The translations under genes were made by a program, and so were the position numbers. This document shows, one piece after another, positions 1 through 15,000 of a stretch of DNA of 64,000 bases. Under the pieces are notes generated by a model. It did no database searches. It was not told the DNA's origin and saw only the letters and a program-made list of their open reading frames with translations. Position 1 is the stretch's first letter. Each line of letters starts with the position of its first letter. The stretch lies in NCBI GenBank assembly GCA_033026295.1, contig CM065176.1, positions 4,225,705 to 4,289,704 on the forward strand. The letters run 5' to 3'. Source of the stretch: Channa striata. Lineage: Eukaryota; Chordata; Actinopteri; Anabantiformes; Channidae.

Positions 1-1810
1 GTGAAACTGAACTTTGCATCATGTACAATAATAAAAAATAAGGAAAAGTACTTTCAGTGCTGATAAGAACTAATGTAAAAAGATCACCAGAGGCTACTAA
101 ATTAATAAATTGACATACAGTATTTAAAAAATTATACACATATGAAGGCTGACTCAACACTGGCCGAAGAAGGAAGATATCCAGTCCAGTCAAGTGACAG
201 CATGAAAACACATAAACCAGCAGCAGCAGGAACGTCTCAGTGTGTCATCTTTTATTTGCTTTCGAAAACATTTCATCTAATTACACTGTTAAGCAGGTGA
301 TATTTGGCATGTGCAAGGTCTCTGTCTGTCAGCTCATGCTTATTCCAAAGGTGCCTGTACAGTAGTAGTGGTAAACAGTTGCAATAAATATACCAGACAT
401 TTGTCTGCCAGTCAAATAGAATAACAACTCTAACTGTATTTGTTAAAAATACACATATAGTCAGAAGCTCTGACAGACAGATTAAAACATCAGTATGGCA
501 ATTATTGTGTGAGGCCTATAAAACCTAAAGCTATCCAGTAAAAGGTCCAATTTACTCTGGAAGACGAACAATTCCTACTTTGTAGAATGAGTAAATCCAA
601 CATCAACAGCTACCTCAACATCGTGCAGCTTTGTGATGATAAGCATCAGAGGTGTGTGACAGCTGTATTCACTCAACATCTGTATTCTTCATTCTGCTGT
701 TATATATGGAAGCTACTTTCTAACACTCTGTGCTAAAGCTTGGTACCTCCTCACAACAGATGCTTTTTACTTGACTTGGCTCCATCGGCCATTTCTCACA
801 CATGAGAATGTGAGGACAAATATAAAACAGCATATGTGTTTAGTTACAGCCTGGAGCTTGTATGCATAAATACAACTCCACAATGTGTGACAGAGATGTA
901 AATAACAGCAGGGAAATCTGTAGTCTTTGCTGTCAGTGTTCTCCATGTGCAACATGAGCAAATTAAGGACTTTTACAAATTTAAAATAGTATATGAGCCT
1001 GATAGGAGAATAGTACAGTCTCTTTAAAAGACAAGGCTGGTCATTTTCTATATTTTTGTTACTGTGAACATGTTTGGTCATAAAAACCCTAAAACAATCA
1101 ATGAATCGCATCTTCTCACTGTAACGTGTGATAGCAGGAGCTGTCACATCATTGGCACCCTTCTCTTTCTAAAATGTGACTGGACGTTCTCTGATCTGAA
1201 CATTTCATACCTCACCAGACTCCCTCCTTTGCTATTTGTCTCTTGAAAAGGCTTTTATGTTTCATGGAACATCAGTTTTGGTAACCTCTTGACCTTTCAA
1301 CTAATTAGTTAGTGTCCTGGATTCTCAAAGCATCTTGACAGAGCTGTTTACAGCTTCTGCTGACAGTCCAGCTATGATCCTTAACATGAGGAATCATTCA
1401 GACTGTACTCATGAAAAATGTCATTATCGGTAAACATCCACTTTTTGTTTGACTTCCCAAAGATTTTCTTCTCAAACCAAAATTTCATCTGCTCAAGGTA
1501 AATGTTAAATACACCACAAAATAAGCCTAGGCTTACAAGCTGTCTACTGTCCACACACTTGTGAATGTGTACATCTGTCAGGAGAGATTGCTATCTGTCT
1601 TACACAACACTGTGCTAATCGTTCCGTTCGAGGCTTTAAGAAGCTGTGATGCGGAGGAGATTGCATTAAGTCCTCTGTTAGGAGCTGAGCATCAATCTAT
1701 TGACAGATGCAAGTTTAGCCGCTCTTAACGGAGAAGCAAAACGTCATCCCGAAGCACTGGCACGTACTCTGCATAATCAAACATTTCTGCTCATGTCTGC
1801 ACTCACTGTC

Positions 1811-1854
<44 letters not shown>

Positions 1855-3063
1855 GAAATAACAGCTCAAACGCTCTGTGGCTGGTTTACACTGTGGTAAT
1901 GGCTCCTATTTACCTATTTTCTTTTCTTACAAGACCTGCCATCGTTCTCATCAATTACTTCCTCACAGCTTCCACACACACTTTTGGAAACACACACAGT
2001 CACAGAGCTGGAGCCAGCACATAGCCAGTGCTGCATCTCAAATAAACACCTGTTTGTATGTGACGTTGACATCGATCTTTCTCATTTGGTTTACTTCACG
2101 TCAAGTTGTCTGTATGTATTTGTCTCATCTGTCTTCTCTGTTTGATGTCTCGCAAAATATGACATTTTTATATTACTAAAGGTGTGTTTTGATTTGTTCA
2201 GACATCTTTATGGGCATCAAAATGGGTCAGTATATGCATTAATTAGCATATTCTTATGTTTTGTTTTTCCAGGTATGCAAAATTCCTTCTTGTAATATGT
2301 AGCCAGGATCCCCATTTCTATCTCTGCTCTAACCTCAGTTCTCACTTCTTCATGTCCCACAACAAAATATTCCCTTCTCCTTCTCCTCTTTATTTTTCTT
2401 GGTAATTAGGTGGGTTACAGGTGGCCTGTTTATTCTTTATAACATTAAAATAAAATGTTGTTTACAAACCTGGAAGATCTAGTAGATGAGATGAAAGAAA
2501 ATAAATTTAGAATTCACTCTACCTAAATTAGTCCTTGCTAAGGACCAAAGTCGCTTCGGCTGTTGCAAACGTGCAATAATAAAAATACCAACTGTCTTAT
2601 CTTTGGTGTGTAGAGAAAAGAACTGTCATCACCATGAGAAAAAATAACTGTCCAAGTGTATAAAAATTTAATGATGTAAATGCTCCTTCATCAGAAACCA
2701 ATGGTAATTTTGAAAGAACATATGATGATCAATGTTAATCTAACGCTTAGGTATTGTCCACCAATTAGCTTGATATTCATGTGTAAATGACATTACAAGT
2801 TTATACGCTGCACAACTGTTTGGTTCTTGATCTTTATGTGGCTGCCCAAAGATATATACATTATGTAAAATTTACTAAAGGGCGGGGTTTGAACCCAGGG
2901 GCGTGTCGGGCCCTTTGTGTTTGCATGTTCCCTGTGCCCGTGTTGGCTCCTCCTGGTATTTCTTCCCATGTGGTTATTCAGCGCAAATGGAGGCTCTGAA
3001 AGGCCTTTATTACACCTGATTGAAAAAAGGCTCCTCTCCTGACTCCCTGTGTTCCTTCCCCAG
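1..3063. other. Non-coding stretch, upstream intron of the GalNAc-transferase gene
   Basis: No open frame here looks conserved. The stretch ends in a pyrimidine-rich acceptor before the exon at 3064, so it is read as intron of that gene. The only clear structure is the TG microsatellite at 1815-1853. The short open frames inside it have no domain, splice context or codon bias. Confidence 0.6.
1815..1853. repeat. (TG)n microsatellite
   Basis: About 19 uninterrupted TG dinucleotides after a short TGTC run. It is an ordinary simple repeat, likely length-polymorphic. Confidence 0.95.
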
Positions 3064-6000
3064 CAGAATGTGTACTACACCAGCTCCCAGCAGTTTCACC
3101 TAGGAGTGCTGAGTCCGACCATTGACGACGACGATAACAAGTGTCTGGTGGATGTGAATAGCAGACCCAGGCTTCTGGAGTGCAGCTATGCAGCCACCAA
3201 GCACATGAAGCTCACTTGGATGTTCACTCAGGTAAATCACGAACAAAGGAGCTGTGTGCATGTTTAGCTTGTGTCAGGTCCTCTGTTTAGATATGAAGCT
3301 TTTGATCTCGTTGATTTGCTAATTGATATTCTCTATGTAGCTGGAGATTTCTACTGTTTCTAGCCTGCTGGACCAAAATCGCTAAAAATTTACTGTCTTT
3401 TTAAATATATATATGTACATAATTGAGTGGGATGCGTTCATCTTCTGGTTTTCTTAGAGCATGGATCATTCTTCCGCTATTTTATGCGATAGGCATTCTA
3501 AAAGCACATCGTCTTCGACTGGATAATGAGCTTTCACGCATCCACAGTTTGTGACTTTTAACAACCTTCTGTCTTATTTTTAATCTTCACACTTTTAATG
3601 TTGTCTTAAAATGTGACAGATAAGTAGAGGGAGCTGGATAATTAGTTTAGAGAAGACACTGCTGTATTCATGCCCCAGGCATCTCTGGTCTGTGTGTGTG
3701 CTCATTTGTACTCTTCTTTGCGTCTGTGCTGTTTTTATCCTCGACATCAGATTGAAAAATAGACTATTTAAACACTGTATCATTCAAACCCTTCAGCTTC
3801 CTCTGGAAACAATACCTCGACATTCCTCAGCTCTCCAGGTTCCTCAGTATCTCGACCTACGAGATACAATTGCATGGGAATGTGTCTTTAATTAGCTTCT
3901 TCAGAATCAGAAATTGAACATTTAAATTTAAATTGTACTTGTCATTTTGGAAATAGAACCCCTGTTTTCTTTATAAAAAGTTGGGTCACGTAACGCCTTA
4001 GATTGAACTACTGGCTTTTTAACAGAGCAGATGAAATGTTAGACTGACTACATTTCCCTTAAAAATTGTATGACATATTATACAATTTATGACATTTTAT
4101 TGAAAAAGAATAAATTGTTAAAAATGTAAGTGAACTGTGCCTTTGGATGAGTTGATGGATTGTACACCTGTCAATTACAAATAGATTTTCATTTTTCCTA
4201 TGTTGATCCCTGTCTACCTCAACATTAAAGCCAATATTATTGTTTTGGCTGATCAGCTGTGGCCTCATGATATCCTGAGCTAGTAGAATTAAAAGTGTAA
4301 ACGAAATGAGTAACCTGGTTTCCAGTTTTGGGATCTTACCAAATGAGTACCTCATTAAAGTAGGTCCTTCAGTAATGATGTGGAGCTGTTTCTTAAAGGC
4401 GCAATAAATGAAGATGACAGTGACATATAATCATCTTTCAACAGTCATTCCTTTAGTTTTGCATTAATACATCCAGCAGATGCAAAACAACATTGATATT
4501 CTTTTGTAAATAGTCAGCTTCCTATTAATTTTCATCATTTTATTAATTACATGCTAAGTTGCTAACTAACTGGTGATTGCAGCTTTTATACAATATGCCA
4601 TTTGTGACAATTGTGTAGCATTTGGTGAAAAAAACAAAAATTACTTACTTTACATACTGTAAAGTAGGGAATCATTATTCATGTTAATACTTACATTTTA
4701 ATTTTTTAACAAGATAGGCAATAGTTGGAATAATCGCTTCATTTATGCATCCAATTTCTGCTAATTAGGATTCTAGCAGCCTAAGTTAACATCAGCTGGA
4801 ATTATATCAAATAACACGCACAACACACATTAAAACTGCATGTACAGTAGAGGCATGTAAAGCTAACCCTAAATCCAGTACAATAACAAAGTACTTTCAG
4901 CTACTACAAATTTTCTTTTATTATCAGGAGTAACAAAAATATTTAAAGGAGTGTATCTAAAAAAAAAAAGCTTTAGTAACATTACCTAACCACTGAAGTG
5001 ATTAAGTACGTTTATTTAAAATTAACTTCTATAATAAATAAATTCTGATAAAAAACATTTTATGTAATTTAGCTAATTGTGCGTAAATATTGTGTATCGC
5101 TCGCCCCCACTGCATGCTGAAGTGATCCCAGGCTAGACTCTGAACCTCCAACCTCACATCCCCAGCCATGCCTGGTAGAAATATGGTAGGGTTGGGTCAG
5201 GAAGAGCTTTGCTATAAAAAAAAATTTACAGAATCAACATGAGGATACATGATCAACTATTGTAGCCCTGAACTTGAAAAAAAGAAAAGAAAATGTCTTT
5301 GTTATTGTCTTATTTTCTCATTTCCAAATATAGCAATGCAAACATTTGCACATGAGTATAAACGAGATCCACTAACACCTTCTACCACAAGTCAAAATTT
5401 AGACTTCTTCTTGAAAATCATGAATGCTGGCTCCACCAGACTAACAAAAGGGGACATTTGACTTGTTATTAGTGCACAGTCATGCATACACCAAGCCATG
5501 GTGTAATTTATGCATTCAACAAGGGTACGCTTCCATCCATCCATTTTTTTCCAGTGAAGGTCTTATTTATTTCACCAACACAATGTTAAACCACATTCTG
5601 CTAGTATAATAACAGCATGACCTGTCTGCCGTCCACCTGTCACCTGCTAAAAACAATTCGAGCATTATGAAGCAAAACATTAAATAAAGGAGGCCCCAAA
5701 CTGTTGAGAAGCAGAAATCCTACATTAAGCAAGAGAGAGAAAAAAATTTTGCTTTTTGAATAAAAGCGTTTGATGTTTTCCTCCCAACACTTAATGCTGC
5801 TAAAAGGTGATGCAACACAGTGGTAAATACACCACTCTCAGTTATTTTAAGATGTGTTGCTGGCATCAGATTCAATCTCGGGAAATATTTTAAAAAGAAC
5901 AAAATATTTCGTAGTTTCAACATTAGATATTTTGTCTTTGTGCTATATACAATAAAAATAGGTTTCAAGTGATTTGCAAATCATTAAACACGACTTTTCA

Positions 6001-9000
6001 AGAAATGTCTTTGTACTAAACAGGGCTGAATAATCACACTGTATTTTGTGTTTAGACTTTTACTGTACAGCAGGAAGACCATAAAGGTTGTAGGCTGTGG
6101 AGATGACATGCAGCTTTATGGGGTTTTAAGATAGAGGTCCTCCCTACCTGGAAATATACCGATGGAGATAAAAGAGAGAGAAAACAGAAGGAGGCAGGAA
6201 GAAAGAGAGAACTGCTGCAGAGAAACATGCAGATGAAGAATATCAGAACAGCAAAACAGTAGGGGGGTGAGAATGAAAGCAAAGAACAAAGAGCGAAGAA
6301 CGAAAGGAAGAGCTTTCAGAAAGAGGCAGGGTTGAGAAGGGGTGAAGCAAGCAAAAGAGTAGAGACAGAGTGAGGTAACGCTTCATGTGAAGCGGGCAGT
6401 CAGGATTTGTGAATTATTAATAAGTAGATCTTTACAATATTGAACTGAGCTTGACCTGGAGGAAAAAACTATCAATAGAAAGAACGAGTGGGAGGGAAAG
6501 CAGAGGAAGGGAAGGAGAGAAAGGAAGAAGGTGGCTCACAAAAATCTGCATAAGAGCGAATGGTAGTTTTTTGTTTTTTTGTATAGCAAAAGTTAAAAAA
6601 ATGTTCAGCTTTTTATTGTTCTGTTTTCATTTGTCTCCTCTGTGGACACCCCTTCCCCTTACATTGGATGTATATGTAAAAGTATTGGAACAGTGAGGCC
6701 AGTTCCTTTTATATTTGCTGTAGGCTGAAAACATTTGGGTCTGAAATCAAACTATGAATATGAGACAAGAGATCAACATTTCAGCTTTTATTTTCATGTG
6801 TTTACATACTGATCTGACAACTTAGCAAGGGGTTTCCAAAACTGAGTACATCTTCACCATCACTCAGAACAATTACTAATAAAAACACTTGGATATTAGA
6901 CGTAGTTGACATGCTTGCTGGCTGCTTTTCCATGTATCATTCAGGCATCCATGATGGAAACAACTCTATTTATGAAAGATATTCACTGATGTTGGATCAC
7001 ATTCCAGTGTTCAGTCATGTATAATTGCTCCCAGTTGAGCAGCTACTTTCTAAGATACTGTGAACACTATAAATACATGTTCATGTTTTCTTTGTTTTCT
7101 CGACACTCCACAAATACAAGCAAGTGTGCAATACAAGCCTGCATCTAATTTTATTATCAAATTGCTGTTATTGACATACCTTGAAACTGCAAATATTACT
7201 TTCTGTTTGTGTAGTGTAATATCAGAGAAGTGTTTGGATGTAAAGAATATTAAAAGTTGGATAACTCTTTGGCCAGCTGGTGTGTCAAATGTATACTTTA
7301 TAGCTGTATTCTCTGCAGGATAAACTCAATATAATTTTTAAAAGTTTGCCACTTACGTTTTGCAGTGGGTGTTTTTCCACCCAGAGCTGCTGAACACAGA
7401 GTACATTATTTATGCATGTCATCTTTAAAGTCAATAAAAACTGGAATATTTACAGTAGCCTGGAGGGGAGCAATGATTACATGTAGTCCCTGGGGCCAAG
7501 TATATATATACATATACAGTGGGATATTCAGTAGCTAATGTGTACAGGCTGTAGAACGGAAAGAAAAAGAAGAAGAGGTAATTCAAAATGAGACACAGAA
7601 AGCTGTCCTTTTGTGAGATTGACAAGATTTGTGGGCACAAGAATGTGTGGGTTAGCTGATATTAGCTGACAGTAGTGTAAAATCCTTGTGGCTGACTCAA
7701 TTATGACCTTTATGGAAACACTATGCGTAAAATGTTTTTAAGCAACTTGTTTGAACCAATGGACGGGGGTAATTACAGGACAGTAGAATCAATATTTAGC
7801 TACTTACTACCACAGGAATAAGTAGGGGTTAGAATTGTTCTCACTTTTTGAAGCAATGACTAACCTTGAAGCTTTACTAGTTGATGCTTTTGCCATTTTC
7901 CGGGCATTGGCACAAGCTGGAAACAGCACTGTTCTTTTAGAAATCTTCAAATGTCCTATTGGGTCTGCAGAGCCCAGGTCCAACCCAGGACCCAAGTTGG
8001 TTGCCGTCCAAATTCTCCTCATTTGATTTGAGTTAATATAATGCCAATATAATTTTTTTCATATATAAACACTGAGCAAAGAAATCCTACATGAGGAACT
8101 CTTTGGGGACCATTTTCACAGTAGTTTGAATGTAAGGATGCCTAAAATCACTTTAGCGTTGAGGGTTAGAGGGAAGCCAGACATGGTAGGGCTATTTTCT
8201 GTATTTAGTGGCCTGTAAAAATTATTTTGACCACATGATCATCTTAGTTTAATAATGTTTTATGAATTTTGCACATTTCCTGAATTTCTAAAAATACAGC
8301 GAAAACAAAATATTTCATAGGGGGATATTTTAACTACTACTCCTGAGGGGGGGGGACTCAAAATGACCTAAAAAATCCTGAATTAGGATCCAGTCTTTCA
8401 CCTAAAGGAACAATTAGCAACTTAAAGTAGGTTTGCATTATCCTGAGAATCCAAATCAATCCCCTCTGCTCTCCTGGGTCCATCCTGTTCTCTCAATAAC
8501 TCCATAAGAATGTTGCAAAACTTGGTAATCAAGTGGAAATTGTTACCTTTCTTTGATTGGTTAAAAGGCTAAGCCTCACTCGAAAACTTTTAGTTTAGCA
8601 AATACTATATCTCTTTACCACTGGAACTGGTCAAGGGCATGTCAAGATAAGTTATGGTGCACATTTTGATTTAAAACATTTTAAATCAAATCACACACTA
8701 TTTTTAGTCTGACTTTAGACATTTAGGCAAATTTAAATATCATATCATTATGAGCAGATACTCACTGTTAAAGAACTCGAGGCAAAAAAGTCTTGATTGC
8801 GTATTGTGGCATTAACAGACCATATTAACATTCATTAGGAGTCATATTTTTGACACCTGATGAACATCAATGAATGTTTTAGAGCTGATTGCTCCACTTG
8901 CTTTCACTAGTTAGTCAATTTAATGGTTCAGTAATGGCTATTAGCATGTGCATGTAATGTGGAATTTGTCACAAATCACTATTTCCCTCAGATGTTCACT

Positions 9001-12000
9001 ATCTGGACAGCCCTAAAGGACAAACAGCATTTGCAATACTGAAATCATAAAAAAAAGACAGAGGACAAAGTGCTCCCCAATGAAATTGTGCTTTATACGA
9101 TACAAACCAAGCGAGTGGAAGATGTGTTCTGTGTTGAAAGTGTGTTCTAATGCGTAGGTGAAGGGATGGGGTTGTTACTCACTCCGAATTTAATCCTGGG
9201 AAATACAGGGAATCTCTGATGTCTCAGTTCGCAGACAGTGGACGTGCTTCTCTCCCTCTGTTTGTGTAATGATGAAATGGGGGTATCTCAGCATGAAATG
9301 CTCATTTAGTTTAGATTTTACATAAACTGCATTTGCACAAGCACTTACTTGCTTGGTGTGCTATTTGTTCTGTGCTCTTTATGTCCTCACCGTGCTTTTA
9401 CTCTTTGCATCCTTTGGGGTGAATGAGGTGCTGATTGAGCGCCTAACTGACAGATTGCCTGGCTGGCGAGCCAACCAGCTGAATGGCTGTCTGATGGTTT
9501 TCTGGCCGACTGGCTGTTTGACCGACTGATTAACTGTTGTTCCCCCTTAATAGCAGGGATTCGACAGTGCAGCCCCACTCTGCAGAGTGGCAGGCGGGCT
9601 CATTGCTGAATAGAGGACAAGGTGCTGGACAATTGCCAGATACAGTGTGTTTTGTGTGTGTGTGTGTGTGTGTGTTTGCATGTAAAGGTGATTGTGTTTG
9701 TGGCTTATATGCTCTAACTCAGCTCAGTACACTTACTCTGAGCTCTCCTCCTCAGGGAAGCCAAGAGTTAGAGCACAGACTTTCAAGTACACTTGTTGAA
9801 GTCACTGAGGAAGATCCCCCACGCTAAGAGGAATCCAACTGACTGGTTTTCAGTGGAGGAGGCAAGAAAAGATCATTTTGATGACTTTAATGGCTCTAAC
9901 TCCACTGTACAGTCAGAGCCATCAGCGAAGTCCACTAGGACTTAACTCTTCCCATAATGTGCCATCACTAGCCCACTGCAGCAGACAGTGGAAAAGATAA
10001 AAATGTCAAATACAGCACTGCAGAACTCATGCTCATCGGACAGCACGTTTTCCACATGCCCTGCGCAATAAAATCAGACTACAGATGTTTTCAATGTTTT
10101 CACTTAAAGAGTATTAAAAAAGTATTTAAGAATATTTACAGCTGCAAGCACAAAGATGTTTTAATGTTGGGAAGGCAGAGAGATGTTCAACGTTCTAAAG
10201 GTGCAAAAGCAGGAAAACTTCTGAAAAATAACCAAATATGTGTAATAAATATGCTTTGTTTTTGTGCATCTGTGTGCAGCAGCTGATCAGTTTGCAGAAA
10301 AGCAGCAGCATAAATAAATAGCGAAGTTACTGCAGCTGGGCGAAATGTGTAAATGTCCCTTGCTCCCGCAATTTGGTGACCTGCTGCTGCTCTTGATCCT
10401 GCTGCTGTTTTACAGCCATGCCAGCCATTTGTTCACCTCAGAAAAGGAGCTACATTGTACCTTTGTTTGGCCAAAATGAAACTGTGACTGTAAGCTGCAA
10501 AGTGTGAGAGTGTGAGAGCTGCCTACGCTGCGATGCTGGAGGAGACAGAGCTGAGCTCCTGTTGTCTAGTGCCAGACAACAGGAGGCGACACAGCTCCGG
10601 TGGGCTTCGGCCCAATTTCATTGCAACTGCTGCTGCTGACTCAAGTGACTGTCACTGGTTGATGTAAACCCCCGAACACTTTTTACTCTCTGCCTCCGAT
10701 GCCTGCATTTAATGGATTTACATTCTATACATAAAATATAGTGTGGGGTCTGTATGACAACCAGATGGAGCTATATTTGCAGTGAAACATGACGAAAAGC
10801 TGAGCTGATACTACCATATTACACAATGGACAAGCGCCTAAAATAGTCATAGAGCTGAAGGTAGATGGTAGTAATTCACATGATTGTGACAATGAACAAA
10901 ACCTTTCATGTCATTCATCACTGTAGAGCTGCTTTAGTTTCTGGTTTCAGTGAGGAATGGTTCTGTTATTGTGTAGTAATTGTAGTACTGTGAAGACGTG
11001 TAAATACTATTAGGGCAGTATTGTGTGGAGGTGACATATTACATGTATATTCATGTTTTGAATCTAAAAGCTCTTATTGCCACTAATAATGAGGTTTTGA
11101 ATTAGTGTAGAAGAAGTCAGTGTGTTTTAGAAACCCTGTGAGCCCATTTGGAGGCTGACATAGTATTTTGTAAATACAAAAAAGACAAATGCTATAACAG
11201 AAGCAATCATCAACAAATAAGCAGCAGACCACAACACAATTATAGGCTTATTTAAGGATAATAAAAAGGCAATTTCAGCTGTGGAAACCCTAATTAGCTA
11301 AAGCCTTTTCATTTCCTCTTTTAAAGAGGCTTTTTCATCCTTCTCTGAATAGATCATTGACTTGCTTATTGGACCAGTAGAGGCATCATACTTTACTTCT
11401 GTCACATGAAAGTGTTTTTTAAAAAGACTTGAACTCTTAAAGGCTTTAACTAACTAGTCTTTATGACAGAAAATATGTCACTTTTCTTAATCTTGTATTT
11501 CACCAATTAGACTGAATAGGAGTCAGACTGAAATTAGTTTTACTGTCTTTGTAATGTTCTTCTACTAATTCATAGCTGCCATATTCTAATGGCATCCGAA
11601 AGATGGATATGGATTTTGGCTTTTATTTAAAGCGATTTCCTACACTCACACACTAAATCTTTGTGATAGAAGGCAACAAATTTTCTATCAGATCACCCAA
11701 ACTCACTGTCACATAGTTGACGTGTTTCTTATCCCCCGGTTATGTCCTGCGACAAACAAGAAATTGCTCTAAATGCCTGCTCTTGGTTTTCGGAGTGGGT
11801 TTTGCCTGTGAAGACTGTATTTGGTTTTTTAAAAGAAATACATTTACATGAAAACCAAAGAGCTGTCTATGGGAGGAAGTTCATTTTGAACCTGAGAAAA
11901 GAGAAAATAGAAAGATGTTGCACAAACACTGATAATGCCCAAGAAAACAACATTTTTTTTTTTTACGTCTTTTAAGTAGATTTACAACTCCACTGTGCCA

Positions 12001-15000
12001 CAAACAAAATACTGTTTTCCACAACTTAAGTTTTCTTCCATGTTGTGCCTCCAAATCGCATACAGAAATCAAAGCCACTCTTTGATCTGGTCCAAAAGCC
12101 ATTTTAATCAATGTGTGAAACTGAATTCTCCTAACATTGTCCGGATTTCATGTGCAAGACATATTTTACATTGGAATTCGTGTCAGTATTTTAAACCACT
12201 TACCTCTGTGTGTGTGTTCCTCTCATGATCAGTCAGTGTCAGCATCACACAGTCAATTAAAAATAAAAACAGAGGATTAACAACAGAGACGCATGTAAAT
12301 ATAGACATATGGAAGTTTTAGATTTGTGGGATATTTATGGAGAAGCTTCTGTTTAAACCAAACTGGAAGAAAGACATCACATGATTCGATCCACATAATT
12401 TATGATGCTGTTAGTGTTTAGGACTCATTGGCAGGAAGAATCAGAAGTGATTGGACCAGCCTTATCCTCCAATTCAACAAAAAATTTCATCAGGGAAAAA
12501 ATGAAAGACTTTAGAGCAGACCTTAACAAATTTAAACCTGCATTTTAGCAGCTAAAGTGGAGACAGGAGACAGAACAACCAACTGGAGGAGGCTGCCGTA
12601 AAAAACAGTCAAATAAAGAAACCAACATTTTAATGACGTCACTGAGTCCCAGGTTTGATGCAGTTAGTATAAACTAGGCAATTAAAACCACATAATAAGT
12701 TTAATTTACATTAAAACAGCCTGTTCTAATATTTTGGAAGAAATAAAATGTGTGGGTGATCTGATCGTCTCTGTTTTATAACCTAGTTATATAACTAGTT
12801 GTAATTACCATCAAATAAAACCTGGAATTCCAAACTTTAATCACGTATCGACCTTGTCTTCAAATGTCTTCAAATGTCTTCAGTGCACTGAGGCTTTTAT
12901 CTTTCCTGGTACCACAGAGAAAGCAGCCTCTCTGTGTCTCCACAGTTTGGCTTGTATGCCTCTCTTTGTCCCTCATCACTCTGCTTGTCCTGATCACATC
13001 TTGAAGATCTGCTGCACATTAAATAGTGACAGTCCTAATGCATATCTGATGGCACTGTAGCACATTTTGTAAACTCCAACCGTAAAATCTAATTCTTTCT
13101 GCACTTCTTGTTCCTTCTTTATTTCCCTTCTTTGCTATTATTCTGCTTCTGGCTGCATCTGCACTCGTTCTGCCTCCATCTGTGGGCCAAAGGGTTGGGC
13201 CAAAGTGCAATGTAATTGGGCCAATGTCAGTTGTGGCACAAACCATTGGACCAACCATGTGAATACCCAAAAAATGGTTGACAAACTCGCTCCCCCACTG
13301 GGAAATTGCCCCAAATGCCAGCTGGCCAGTCCATGCTTTTCAATGGAAATGAAACATACCGAGCTGAATCCAGATCCATTCCAGATCTTAGATCGCCCTT
13401 AACCCCTCACCCTTTGTGACTGTGATCATGTACTGTACATGTGCATGTGCTGGATGTGTGAGTTTGACACACCTACACAAGGCAGCCAGCCAACATGTGG
13501 ACAAACTGCTCTGTGCAGAGGCAGCTGTGCACACAGACAAGCAAGCAGAGAAAATCAATATCTTTTCGCTGAAAAGCCTCAAGGAGAGCACGACTGTGTT
13601 CCTGTTCGACAGGTCCACTTAGGTTTTTTATAGGTAGTGTGGTCAACCTTTGGCATACAGAACGCTTAGCAGCAACACTCAGTTCACTGTCTAGCAACAC
13701 TTAAACAGGGGGACACTCTGTCCTCCTCTCAAGCTCCTGCTGATGGCCATTTCTGTTTGTCTGTGTGTGTTGCTATGGGAGATGTAAAGCATATTGATTT
13801 TAAAGCAAAGTAGCCTCCTAAAGCACACATCGAGTTTGACGCAAATAGCTCCAGTTGTTTCTCTTCCAGGAGCCTTTGGCTTCCAGGCTCGTTAAAACAT
13901 CACTGCCATATAACTAAGAACCTAGTAGGGCACCAGCCTGCACACACAAGGCAATTCTTGAATATAAAGTGACATTGTTTGGAACATATACAGTCAGTAT
14001 ACCACAACATCGGCCACAGTGTTATTGCTAATCTAAATTATGTCATGAAGGACATGGGTCAGCATGTCATTCTGAGCAGTCCTCAGTTACACAACCCTGT
14101 ACACAGCTAAGTATGACACACTGTGTGCAGAGGATGTACGAGTACAAAAAAAGTATTGGCCTAGAAAAGCTGATTTTAACTACTTTATGCGCTGACAGGT
14201 TAACCCATAATCATACATCAACATTTATTAGTTCATAGTATTTTCAGAAAAAAACTAATAATATTTTTCAAATTAATTAATCTTGTGGCTGATTGGCTCC
14301 ACTCTCTATTTACCAAAACTAGTCGAGGTGGATGGTCACCCACCCTGAGCCTCCTTATATCAGAGGTTTCATATGTAAAAGGGAATTTTTGTCTCTCCAA
14401 TCTCACCTGGTGCTTGTTTAAAGAGCGTTAGTTGGGCTCTAAAATGCTCTGTGAGGTCCTGATCTTACAATATTAATTGCTTTTAGATTTGAGTTGTGAT
14501 TTACTTGATCTATAAAATGTTCCAAGGGTCTTACATGTAAATCGCACACACTAAGACCAACTTGGACACTTTGACATGGAGCCAAATCCCTCAGCTACAG
14601 TTAAATACATTTTGAATTGAATATACAATTCAATTTTACAATTTAATTTTTTCTTTATGCATACGTAATTCTAACTTTCACAGAAATCTAAAATTAAAAA
14701 AGTGATCAAGCAAAGCTGCTTAAACAACAAAATTGGACTTATTATTTATTTATTTTTAACATTGTGACAAAACGAACAGCTTCAACCCAGGAATGCTGCA
14801 TGTCTATAGGAATCAAATTTAGGACATAACATTTCTTCTCCCTTTACCATTGTTTGGTAGAACAACTTGTGTGTATAGAGTTGTTGTCTTGCTGCATGAC
14901 ACACTGAGTAAAAACTGCATGGCAGTTCAGGTCTAAATAAATCCCACTTTTTATCCACACATTGCATGGATTTGTTGGTGTACTTGATAAGTGGGGCACT

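Noticed and set aside
13150..13340. GGGCCAAAG-rich stretch as a functional element
   Set aside because: Resembles a dispersed low-copy fish repeat; no boundaries or second copy in this window.
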